From Pseudomonadota bacterium (GTDB lineage Bacteria; Pseudomonadota; Gammaproteobacteria; Burkholderiales; Ferrovaceae), in the NCBI GenBank assembly GCA_021794775.1, contig JAJYQG010000188.1, positions 1 through 10,721 of the forward strand: a stretch of 10,721 nucleotides of DNA. The letters are read 5' to 3'. The notes beneath the pieces are model-generated. The model was not told where the DNA came from and searched no databases. It saw nothing but the letters and a program-made list of their open reading frames with translations. The position numbers and the translations under genes were made by a program. Position 1 is the first letter of the stretch; the number at the start of each line of letters is the position of its first letter. Below are positions 1 through 6,607 of the stretch, piece after piece.

Positions 1-10
1 CATCATGCAT
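1..10 (-). CDS. Start of a gene cut by the left edge, possibly the RND pump adaptor
   Basis: Just after the stop of the RND permease gene (TGA at 14-12) the minus strand reads GGGAG at 21-17 and then ATG at 10-8, with further ATG codons at 6-4 and 3-1. The spacing from GGGAG is 6 bases to the first ATG and 10 to the second, so either could be used. Only two or three codons lie in the window, so the product cannot be read. RND permeases are commonly co-transcribed with a membrane-fusion adaptor or an outer-membrane factor. No such gene lies upstream here, so a downstream adaptor is a reasonable guess from context alone. Confidence 0.4.
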
Positions 11-11
11 G

Positions 12-3000
12 TCAATCTCCCGATTCCTTCAAGGTGTCATCATCGTCCACCTCTTCTTCGAACGTATCGCGCGCGTGGACCAAACTGAACACCACCGGCA
101 CAAAAATCAGCGTCGCCATCGTCGCCACCGACAAGCCCCCAATCACGGCCCGTCCCAATGGGGCATTCTGCTCCCCACCTTCACCGAAACCCATAGCCAT
201 AGGCGCCATCCCAATGATCATCGCCAATGCCGTCATCAACACGGGGCGGAAACGGGCGTATCCGGCTTCCACTGCGGCCACCGCTGAATTTCGCGTGGCC
301 ACAAGTCGTTCACGCGCAAAACTGACCACCAGAATGCTGTTGGCTGTTGCCACCCCCATACACATGATGGCCCCCGTCAGAGCGGGCACCGACAATGTCG
401 TATGGGTTGCAAACAACATCCAGACAATCCCGGCCAAAGCGGCAGGCAAGGCCGTTATGATAACAAAGGGGTCAAGCCATGACTGGAAATTCACCACGAT
501 CAGAAGATAAATAAGCACGATGGAGAACAACAAGCCAAACAGAAGCCCCGTGAACGATGTTTCCATGATTGGCACCTGACCCAACAGTTGCACCGTAGCT
601 CCCTTGGGAATCTGCGCCTGGGTTTGGGCGATGAGGGCATGGATGTCGCTGGATACGCTGCCAAGATCCCGATCCTGAGTGGTGGCGAAGATGTCAAACG
701 ACGGCTGAATCGAATAGTGCGTTACTACCGCTTCCCCACGATCCCGAACAATCGTCGATAGCGCACCCAAAATCTGGGTGTTGTCGTTGCTGGGGGTGAC
801 GGTGCTTACGGGCGTATTCTCAAGGTCGCTCAAAGTATCGACGCGGTACTGAGGCGTTTGGACCACAATGGGGTAGGACACGCCATTGCGCGGATTCAAC
901 CAGAAGGTTGGTTCGATCTGACCGCTCCCAGAAAGGGTATCGACCAAACTGTTGGTGACATCCTGTTCGGTATAGCCCAGCGTTTTGGCACGTGCACGAT
1001 CCACATTGACGTCGAACTGTGGGTAGTTGATCGACTGTTGAACACGCGCATCGGCGATCCCGTCGATATGCGTGACTTTTGCAAGAAGATTCTGAATATA
1101 GTTCAGATTTTCATCACGCCTCGGCCCCTTGATCTGGATGTCGATCGGAGCTGGTGAGCCAAAATTGAGAATCTGACTCACCATATCGGCTGGAAGGAAG
1201 GCAAAGGACACCCCAGGAAAATCCCTTGGCAAAATCTTGCGCAAGCGCCTCACATAACCCTCGGTGGGGTGATGGTTCTCATTCAGAGAAATAAGAATGT
1301 CGCCATCCTGCGGGCCGACCGTACCCGTGTTGATGAAGGACTGGTTGATCGGGCTGACCGAGAGGCCAATGTTATCCACCATCGCCTCCATTTCATTGGC
1401 CGGAACCTCATGCCGAATGTCGGCCTCAATATGGTCGAACAAGGCCGCCGTGTTTTCCACACGCGTTCCGATCTGGGCGCGCACATGCATTTTGATCTGT
1501 CCGGCATCGACCGAAGGGAAGAAATTGCGCCCAAGGAACGGCACCAGCACAAAGGAAGACAATACCACCGTCAAAAATGCGCTGATGAAACGCTTGCGGT
1601 TATCCACCGCCATTTTGAGCAGACTAACATAGCCATTGCGCACAACGGTGAAACGCTGCTCAAAACGCTGTTGAAAAGCCGTCAGCGAGCGCGCCACGCG
1701 TCTCAGGGGGCCGTGCTTGCTGGCGTTGGCCAGTACCTGGGCTTCCTCATCCTTGTGAGCGCGAAGCAAATAATTGGCCATGGTAGGCACAAAAGTCTGA
1801 GACAAGATGAAAGAAGCAATCATGGCGAACACCACAGCTTCAGCCATCGGCACAAACAGGTAACGCGATACCCCCGTCAAGAAGAACATGGGAATAAATA
1901 CGATACAAATACTGAAAGTCGACACGAAGGCTGGCTGAACGATCTGGCTGGCACCATCGATGATCGCGCGCCGCACCGATTTCCCCAGTTCCAGATGGTG
2001 GTTGATGTTTTCGATCATGACCGTCGCATCATCGACCAGAATCCCGACGGCCAGGGACAAACCTCCCAACGTCATGACATTCAGGGTTTCACCCAACGCC
2101 GAGAGCGTGATGATCGACGATAAAATGGCCAGCGGGATCGAGGCCGCAATGATCAGGGTAGAGCGCCAACTGCCCAGAAACAACAGAATCATCAGACTGG
2201 TCAGCGCTGCAGCAATCAATCCTTCGCGAATCACGCCGGAAATGGCGGCTTTGACAAAGACCGATTGGTCACCCAACGGGTCGAGACGCAAACCATCGGG
2301 AAGGGTTTCCAGCAACTTCGGAATCATGTTGCGCACGCCAGCAATGATATCCAAGGTCGAGGTTGCACCATTCTTGAGTACGGTCATGAGCACCGAACGC
2401 TTGCCATCGACCCGAACGATATTGATCTGGGGTGGCGATCCATCTCGAATGTAGGCCACATCGCGCAGGAATACGGTAGAAGTCACGGCTTCGCGAATGG
2501 GAGAGCGACCTTCCACCACTTTGACAGGTATATTGTTCAGTTCTTTGAAATTATCCGGACTGTCGTTGAGTTTGATGGTGTACTCAAATTTGCCGATTTT
2601 CTCGGTTCCGGCCGGAATAATCAGATTCTGATTGGCAAGGGCACGCATCACATCCGTAGGAGAAACCCCTTTGGACTGCATGGCGGCAGGATTAAGGTCA
2701 ATCTGGATCTGTCGCACCTTCCCGCCGTAAGGCGAAGGAATGGCTGTGCCCTGAACGGTCGCCAACTGCGGGCGGATAAAGTTTTGTCCAAGGTCGAACA
2801 ACTTGGCTTCGCTGATGTCCTTACCCGATACCGCCAACTGGAGGATGGGAACCGTGGCGGCGTTGTAGTTAAGAATCAGGGGGGGCGTGATGCCAGGCGG
2901 CAACTGCTTGAGAATCGTTTGGGAGATCGAGGTGACCTGCGCCGTGGCCGTACGGATGTCCACCGTTGGCTGAAAAAAGATCTTGACGATGCCATAGCCA

Positions 3001-3266
3001 GGCAAAGACTGGGACTCAATATGCTCGATGTCATTGACCGTCGAACTGAGGTAGCGCTCATAGGCGTAGACCACCCGTCCGGCCATATCCCCCGGCTGCA
3101 TACCGGTGTAGGTCCACACGGCACTGATCACCGGAATACGAATTTCCGGAAAGATGTCCGTCGGCGTTCGGGTTATGGAAAACAGGCCAGACAAAAGGAT
3201 GAGCAAGGCAAACACCACGAAGGTGTAGGGCCGGCTCAACGCCAGTCTGACAATACCTGACATCAT
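12..3266 (-). CDS. RND-family efflux permease (AcrB/AcrD/AcrF superfamily)
   Basis: This inner-membrane proton-driven export pump would work with a periplasmic adaptor and an outer-membrane channel. At 1084 residues it has the usual length for hydrophobe/amphiphile RND pumps. TM1 lies near residues 14-30, a periplasmic porter region follows, TM2-TM6 fall at about 345-495, TM7 near 560-578, a second porter region follows, and TM8-TM12 fall at about 905-1063. The TM4 motif GILVDDATVMIEN (408-420) keeps both proton-relay aspartates (D412, D413). In TM10 the stretch GVATANSILVV has alanine (A975) where AcrB has lysine K940. The C-terminus ends in an acidic tail with EEEVDDDD. Two ATG codons begin the frame (3266 and 3263); a GAGGA lies about 12 bases upstream, rather far. 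The substrate cannot be told from sequence. No adaptor gene precedes it; one may follow at the window edge. Confidence 0.93.
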   Translation of the reverse strand: MMSGIVRLALSRPYTFVVFALLILLSGLFSITRTPTDIFPEIRIPVISAVWTYTGMQPGDMAGRVVYAYERYLSSTVNDIEHIESQSLPGYGIVKIFFQPTVDIRTATAQVTSISQTILKQLPPGITPPLILNYNAATVPILQLAVSGKDISEAKLFDLGQNFIRPQLATVQGTAIPSPYGGKVRQIQIDLNPAAMQSKGVSPTDVMRALANQNLIIPAGTEKIGKFEYTIKLNDSPDNFKELNNIPVKVVEGRSPIREAVTSTVFLRDVAYIRDGSPPQINIVRVDGKRSVLMTVLKNGATSTLDIIAGVRNMIPKLLETLPDGLRLDPLGDQSVFVKAAISGVIREGLIAAALTSLMILLFLGSWRSTLIIAASIPLAILSSIITLSALGETLNVMTLGGLSLAVGILVDDATVMIENINHHLELGKSVRRAIIDGASQIVQPAFVSTFSICIVFIPMFFLTGVSRYLFVPMAEAVVFAMIASFILSQTFVPTMANYLLRAHKDEEAQVLANASKHGPLRRVARSLTAFQQRFEQRFTVVRNGYVSLLKMAVDNRKRFISAFLTVVLSSFVLVPFLGRNFFPSVDAGQIKMHVRAQIGTRVENTAALFDHIEADIRHEVPANEMEAMVDNIGLSVSPINQSFINTGTVGPQDGDILISLNENHHPTEGYVRRLRKILPRDFPGVSFAFLPADMVSQILNFGSPAPIDIQIKGPRRDENLNYIQNLLAKVTHIDGIADARVQQSINYPQFDVNVDRARAKTLGYTEQDVTNSLVDTLSGSGQIEPTFWLNPRNGVSYPIVVQTPQYRVDTLSDLENTPVSTVTPSNDNTQILGALSTIVRDRGEAVVTHYSIQPSFDIFATTQDRDLGSVSSDIHALIAQTQAQIPKGATVQLLGQVPIMETSFTGLLFGLLFSIVLIYLLIVVNFQSWLDPFVIITALPAALAGIVWMLFATHTTLSVPALTGAIMCMGVATANSILVVSFARERLVATRNSAVAAVEAGYARFRPVLMTALAMIIGMAPMAMGFGEGGEQNAPLGRAVIGGLSVATMATLIFVPVVFSLVHARDTFEEEVDDDDTLKESGD

Positions 3267-3431
3267 GGTAACAAAAAATCCTCACATACTTCCGTTAAAG
3301 GACCAAGCCTGGCAACCCGGTTCCTCCAAGGGAATTCACCAGCCGCTAAACATGGAAACAGCCTACGATTCTGCCACAGCATCAGCGGCGATCTGTTACC
3401 AAATATATCCAACAAAACTCAAAGAACAGGC

Positions 3432-3911
3432 TCAGTGCCGCAGGCGCGCAAAGTGGCGATCCGCAATGGCCTGCTGATCGGGCGTCAAGGTTGCATAAAA
3501 CGTTTTCAACGCCTGATCCATTTTCTCAAAGCTTTCCAATCTCTGGCGCATCAACGCAATATGCTCATCAAACCGCTGGGGAGCATGCTGAGAAGCCGAA
3601 GGCTGTTGAGCTTGAGCTTCGGCGCCCTTGTCCCTGATCGAGCGCACCGCGTCCAGTGTCTCGGTAGCGTAACGATGCCATGCCGCAGCCTGGGCATCGG
3701 TGACCCCCAGTTCACGACGAAAATCTTCAAGGTGACGCTGAGCATTGGCGACCGGATCCCCATGCTGCATCGGCAAGGGAGCCGACTGCCCAGGGGGAGG
3801 TGGCGGAAGCATCGACGATGACGTGGCGTACTCATCGGCCATAGCGAGACCAACATTTCCTACCATCAAACCCAAAGCAAGCCCTCGTGCTACGATTTTG
3901 CGCTCAATCAT
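3432..3911 (-). CDS. Spy/CpxP-like periplasmic LTxxQ-motif protein
   Basis: This 159-residue exported protein has an N-terminal signal peptide (basic MIERK, hydrophobic core 10-24, likely cleavage after AMA at 25). A proline run (36-40) follows, then a mostly helical, charged domain. LTPDQ at 142-146 matches the LTxxQ motif that defines the Spy/CpxP group, and GVTDAQ near 69-74 looks like the degenerate first copy. Spy and CpxP are periplasmic chaperone or stress-sensing proteins; a similar role here is inferred. The frame extends upstream to 4094, but ATG at 3911 is chosen because it follows a GGAGGA with 7-base spacing and begins a classic signal peptide. It overlaps the end of the upstream lipoprotein gene by 8 bases, so the two are probably translationally coupled. 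The RND permease follows after 165 bases. Confidence 0.8.
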   Translation of the reverse strand: MIERKIVARGLALGLMVGNVGLAMADEYATSSSMLPPPPPGQSAPLPMQHGDPVANAQRHLEDFRRELGVTDAQAAAWHRYATETLDAVRSIRDKGAEAQAQQPSASQHAPQRFDEHIALMRQRLESFEKMDQALKTFYATLTPDQQAIADRHFARLRH

Positions 3912-4128
3912 CGTCCATTCCTCCAAAGCCACCATCACCAAACCCACCAAAACCACCGTCATCCATACCGCCAAAGCCCATGCCTTCCATGCCGCCAAAG
4001 CCACCGAAGCCACCGAAGCCTTCAAACCCCGGAGCAAACCCACCGTATCCGATTCCCTCACCAACCGGCAAATCACCACAACCGGCCAGGGCAAGGAATA
4101 TCACCGAAAGCGCCATGGCACGTTTCAT
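3904..4128 (-). CDS. Small glycine-rich acidic lipoprotein, function unknown
   Basis: The 74-residue product begins MKRAMALSVIFLALAGC, a lipoprotein signal with lipobox LAGC and lipidated Cys17. Residue +2 after the Cys is Gly, not Asp, so outer-membrane sorting is likely. The 58-residue mature part contains 27 glycines, nine phenylalanines and ten acidic residues, and has no Lys, Arg or His. From about residue 37 it is built of GGF/GGM repeats interspersed with Asp, ending MDDD. ATG at 4128 is chosen over ATG at 4134 because the strong AAGGAGGA lies 7 bases upstream of the former and only 1 base from the latter. Its stop lies inside the start of the LTxxQ gene. I recognise no family; possible roles such as metal binding or a low-complexity envelope component are speculation. 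Confidence 0.72.
   Translation of the reverse strand: MKRAMALSVIFLALAGCGDLPVGEGIGYGGFAPGFEGFGGFGGFGGMEGMGFGGMDDGGFGGFGDGGFGGMDDD
3916..4020 (-). repeat. GGF/GGM low-complexity coding repeat
   Basis: Residues 37-71 of the small lipoprotein are an irregular tandem of Gly-Gly-Phe and Gly-Gly-Met units broken by Asp or Glu. At the DNA level this is a run of GGC/GGT glycine codons alternating with TTT/TTC and ATG. Such runs can expand or contract by slippage, so the length may vary between strains. Confidence 0.7.
3919..3924 (-). promoter_or_regulatory. Shine-Dalgarno made of two lipoprotein glycine codons
   Basis: GGAGGA encodes Gly69-Gly70 of the small lipoprotein and lies 7 bases before the ATG at 3911 of the LTxxQ gene. 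Within the repeat all other glycine codons are GGC, GGT or GGG, so this GGA pair stands out and supports the choice of 3911 as start. Confidence 0.7.
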
Positions 4129-4232
4129 GGCCATTCCTCCTTAATTGTTGAAGACCCCGCGGCAAAACCGCTTACCGTTGTGGATCGTATCAGTCCAAAC
4201 AGGAAAGGTTGTTACCAATTGCAACGAACCCT

Positions 4233-5021
4233 TCACATCATCAAAGATGCCATGGCCGCCCCGGGATCGGTAGCACGCATGAAGGTTTCACCGATAAGGC
4301 ATGCATGAATATCTGCGGCGCGCAAACAGGCCACGTCTTCCCTCGTGGCAATGCCACTCTCGGCCACCATGAGACGGTCGTGCGGGATCCGGTCACGCAA
4401 GCGCAGGGAGGTCTCAAGGCGGGTTTCAAATGTCCTCAGGTTGCGGTTATTGACGCCAATCAAGGGCGTGTCGAGTTGCAGGGCCCGCGCCAATTCTTCT
4501 TCGTCATGCACCTCTACCAGAACGGCCATGCCCAACGCATGGGCAAGGCTTTCCAGTTGATGCATGCGCGCCATATCCAAGGCAGCAACAATCAACAGGA
4601 TGGCATCGGCACCCATGTGCCGTGCTTCAAACACCTGATAGGGGTCGCAGAGAAAATCTTTACGCAGTACCGGTAACACACAGGCAGCGCGGGCCGCACG
4701 CAAATATGCCTCATCACCCTGAAAGTAATCTCGATCCGTCAGAACCGATAGGCAAGTGGCCCCATGCTGCTCATAGGAACGAGCGATCCCGACGGGATCA
4801 AAAGCCTCACGCAACAGTCCCTTGCTTGGGCTGGCCTTCTTGACTTCGGCTATCACAGCCACGCAGCCCTGCTGGACCCGCTGCTGCAATGCCCCCGTAA
4901 AATCACGGGGCGGCGGCGCTTCTCCCAGCGTCTCTTTGAGCTGCGACAAGGGAGTTCGGATCCTGGCCGCGGCCACTTCCCGTTCCTTGGTCGCCATGAT
5001 TTGTGCCAGGATATCGCTCAC
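4233..5021 (-). CDS. trpC: Indole-3-glycerol-phosphate synthase
   Basis: The product converts 1-(2-carboxyphenylamino)-1-deoxyribulose 5-phosphate to indole-3-glycerol phosphate, the fourth step of tryptophan synthesis, in the cytoplasm. It is a single-domain TIM barrel of 262 residues, the normal length for a monofunctional TrpC without a fused TrpF. Family blocks are present in order: [13 protein letters not shown] (56-68), [11 protein letters not shown] (119-129), GVNNRNL (189-195) and VAESGI (219-224), with the expected catalytic lysines and glutamates. GTG at 5021 is preferred: it overlaps the trpD TGA as GTGA, has GGAG 6 bases upstream, and gives the typical SDIL N-terminus. An in-frame GTG at 5033 would add four residues. 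It is translated from the trpD message. Confidence 0.96.
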   Translation of the reverse strand: MSDILAQIMATKEREVAAARIRTPLSQLKETLGEAPPPRDFTGALQQRVQQGCVAVIAEVKKASPSKGLLREAFDPVGIARSYEQHGATCLSVLTDRDYFQGDEAYLRAARAACVLPVLRKDFLCDPYQVFEARHMGADAILLIVAALDMARMHQLESLAHALGMAVLVEVHDEEELARALQLDTPLIGVNNRNLRTFETRLETSLRLRDRIPHDRLMVAESGIATREDVACLRAADIHACLIGETFMRATDPGAAMASLMM

Positions 5022-6037
5022 ATCCGACTCCACTTAACCAGATCTTCCAGGCGTTGTCGTGCCGCTCCCGACGCAAGAGCCGAACGGGCTTTCTCGACCC
5101 CTTCAACATGGCTGGCGGTCACGCCGGCAACGTACAGCGCGGCCCCGGCGTTCAGCAACACGATATCGCGCGCAGCCCCTACCCGATTGTCCAACACCTC
5201 GAGCAGCAACGCCCGAGATTCATTCGCATCTTTGACCAGCAGACGATTCAGAGGTGCTGCATCGATGCCCACATCACGGGGATGAAACAGATACTCATGG
5301 ATTTGGCCATTTTTCAGCTCGGCCACATGGGTTGCCCCGGATAGCGTAATTTCATCGAGACCATCGCTGCCATGCACCACCATGGCGTGACGGGTACCCA
5401 AACGCTGCAGAACCTGCGCCAATCGCATCGTAAAGTGGGCGGAAAACACCCCCAGCAACTGATGCGGCGCAGACGCCGGGTTGGTCAAGGGCCCCAAAAG
5501 ATTGAACAAGGTACGCACACCCAGTTCACGCCGCACCGGAACCGAATATTTCATAGCCAAATGATGGTGGGGCGCAAACATGAACCCCAAACCCCAGTGT
5601 GCCAGCGCCTGCTCTGCCCGCGCAGGTGTGGTCGATTCCATGCCGATGCCCAGCGATTCGAGCACATCGGCACTGCCGGTACTGGACGATACTGCCCGCC
5701 CACCATGTTTGGCCACCTTCGCTCCTGCTGCTGCGGCGACAAAAGCCGAGGTTGTCGAAATGTTGAAGGTATGCATGCCGTCTCCACCCGTACCACAGGT
5801 ATCCACCACATGCTCCAGACCACGGGTATCGACTTTCACCGACAAAGAACGCATCACCTCGACAGCCGCTGCCAGCTCGGTCACTGTTTCCCCCTTGAAA
5901 CGCAACGCCGTCACCAACGCTGCTGTCTGTATGGGGGTCGTGCGCCCTTCCATGATGTTGGTCATCACCTCCGTCATCTGTTCGTGACTGAGGTCATTGC
6001 CAGCAAAAAGCATTTCAAGAGCTTCACGCGGGGTCAC
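5018..6037 (-). CDS. trpD: Anthranilate phosphoribosyltransferase
   Basis: The product transfers phosphoribose from PRPP to anthranilate, the second committed step of tryptophan synthesis. With the chosen start it has 339 residues, the usual size of the stand-alone enzyme. The PRPP/Mg-binding signature CGTGGDG lies at 81-87, NIST at 92-95, KHGGR at 110-114, and a SADVLE block follows. A longer reading from ATG at 6064 would add nine residues but has no ribosome site. GTG at 6037 has GAGG 6 bases upstream and gives the family-typical VTPREAL N-terminus, so it is preferred. The start overlaps the end of the interrupted osmC-like frame by 14 bases and the stop overlaps trpC by 4 bases, indicating one operon. 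No trpG glutaminase gene is adjacent. Confidence 0.95.
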   Translation of the reverse strand: MTPREALEMLFAGNDLSHEQMTEVMTNIMEGRTTPIQTAALVTALRFKGETVTELAAAVEVMRSLSVKVDTRGLEHVVDTCGTGGDGMHTFNISTTSAFVAAAAGAKVAKHGGRAVSSSTGSADVLESLGIGMESTTPARAEQALAHWGLGFMFAPHHHLAMKYSVPVRRELGVRTLFNLLGPLTNPASAPHQLLGVFSAHFTMRLAQVLQRLGTRHAMVVHGSDGLDEITLSGATHVAELKNGQIHEYLFHPRDVGIDAAPLNRLLVKDANESRALLLEVLDNRVGAARDIVLLNAGAALYVAGVTASHVEGVEKARSALASGAARQRLEDLVKWSRM

Positions 6038-6455
6038 CGGATACCTCACGAATCTCGAAATCATGGGTAATGGCGGCGGTCTTTCCCAGCATGATGCTGG
6101 CCGAACAATACTTTTCCGCCGACAGGTGAATCACCCGATCCACCTGCTCGCTTTTCAATCCACGACCGGTCACCACGAAATGAAAATGAATACGGGTGAA
6201 CACTTTGGGATCCTGTTCGGCTCATTCCGCCTCCAGTTCAACGCTGCAATCGGTAATGTCGGCGCGGGCGCGCTTGAGCATCAGCACGACATCAAACGCT
6301 GTACACCCTCCCGCCCCCATGAGTACCGCCTCCATGGGCCGTACTCCAAGATTTCTTCCACCCGAATCCGGCGCTCCATCCATGAGAAAGGTGTGGCCAC
6401 TTCCGCTTTCTCCCAGAAAACTCATGCCTTCTACCCACTTGACCCGTGCCTTCAT
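6024..6455 (-). pseudogene. OsmC-family protein gene interrupted by an in-frame TGA
   Basis: The frame begins at ATG 6455 (GAAGGA just upstream) with MKARVKWVEGMSFLGESG, typical of the YhfA-like branch of OsmC thiol peroxidase/redox proteins, and contains the conserved GGCTAFDVV cysteine block. A TGA at 6224-6222 (codon 78) ends this reading after 77 residues. In the same frame, without any indel, the expected family C-terminal half continues: DPKVFTRIHFHFVVTGRGL, then KYCSASIMLGKT with the second conserved cysteine, to a TGA at 6026-6024. In relatives I recall, the interrupted position is Arg, so one CGA-to-TGA change would explain it. The truncated form lacks the second cysteine and half the fold and is unlikely to work. 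It is the first gene of the trpD-trpC unit. A sequencing error or readthrough cannot be excluded. Confidence 0.82.
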
Positions 6456-6495
6456 CGCATCCTTCCCCCACGCCGTATCGCTTATAGACCGGAAC

Positions 6496-6501
6496 ATTAT
6501 A
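6496..6501 (-). promoter_or_regulatory. Candidate -10 box for the osmC-like/trpD/trpC unit
   Basis: TATAAT, a perfect -10 hexamer, lies about 40 bases upstream of the osmC-like ATG within the 152-base gap after the peroxidase gene. The best -35 at 18-base spacing is GTGATC, a 3/6 match, so the promoter is plausible but weak or activator-dependent. I see no tryptophan-rich leader peptide or attenuator between it and the first gene. Confidence 0.45.
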
Positions 6502-6559
6502 TAGCCGTTCCCTGCCCAAGATCACGAACGAGACTTGAAGGTTGCTCCCAATCCGAAGG

Positions 6560-6583
6560 GGCGGGATAGCCAGGCCACCCGCC
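6560..6583. repeat. GC-rich inverted repeat downstream of the peroxidase gene
   Basis: GGCGGG at 6560-6565 and CCCGCC at 6578-6583 form a 6-bp perfect stem with a 12-base loop, about 25 bases after the peroxidase stop. No T-tract follows on the minus strand, so it is not a standard intrinsic terminator. It could slow transcription or stabilise the 3' end. Confidence 0.35.
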
Positions 6584-6607
6584 TCTCCATCACAACCCAG
6601 GCGCATC

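Noticed and set aside
9..510. Plus-strand frames opposite the RND gene, and the long frames at 1269-2123 and 2265-3260
   Set aside because: All lie antisense within the clearly coding RND permease; their products are rich in Arg, His and Gln without domain features, typical of shadow frames.
3267..3431. Search for a promoter or terminator between the LTxxQ gene and the RND permease
   Set aside because: Only weak hexamer pairs (for example TTGAGT with TAACAG) and no convincing hairpin were found, so no feature is claimed; the two may share a transcript.
3887..4144. Plus-strand frame rich in Pro-Lys-Pro repeats
   Set aside because: It is the antisense image of the glycine-rich lipoprotein repeat; it has no ribosome site, and the minus-strand reading has a lipobox, a strong ribosome site and coupling to its neighbour.
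4159..4171. Small GCGG/CCGC hairpin between trpC and the lipoprotein gene
   Set aside because: The stem is only 4 bp with no T-tract after it, too weak to call a terminator.
6086..6100. Perfect 15-base palindrome CCAGCAT-G-ATGCTGG
   Set aside because: It encodes the conserved ASIML residues of the osmC-like frame, so the symmetry is most easily explained by codon content.
6222..6224. Selenocysteine reading of the TGA
   Set aside because: The position corresponds to Arg, not Cys, in the relatives I recall; the catalytic cysteines lie elsewhere, and I saw no evident stem-loop directly after the TGA.
6292..6606. 104-codon minus-strand frame before and inside the osmC-like gene
   Set aside because: It lies in another frame over the conserved OsmC coding region and the promoter gap, and its sequence has no family character. 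Nor is it a tryptophan leader peptide, as it contains no Trp run near its start.
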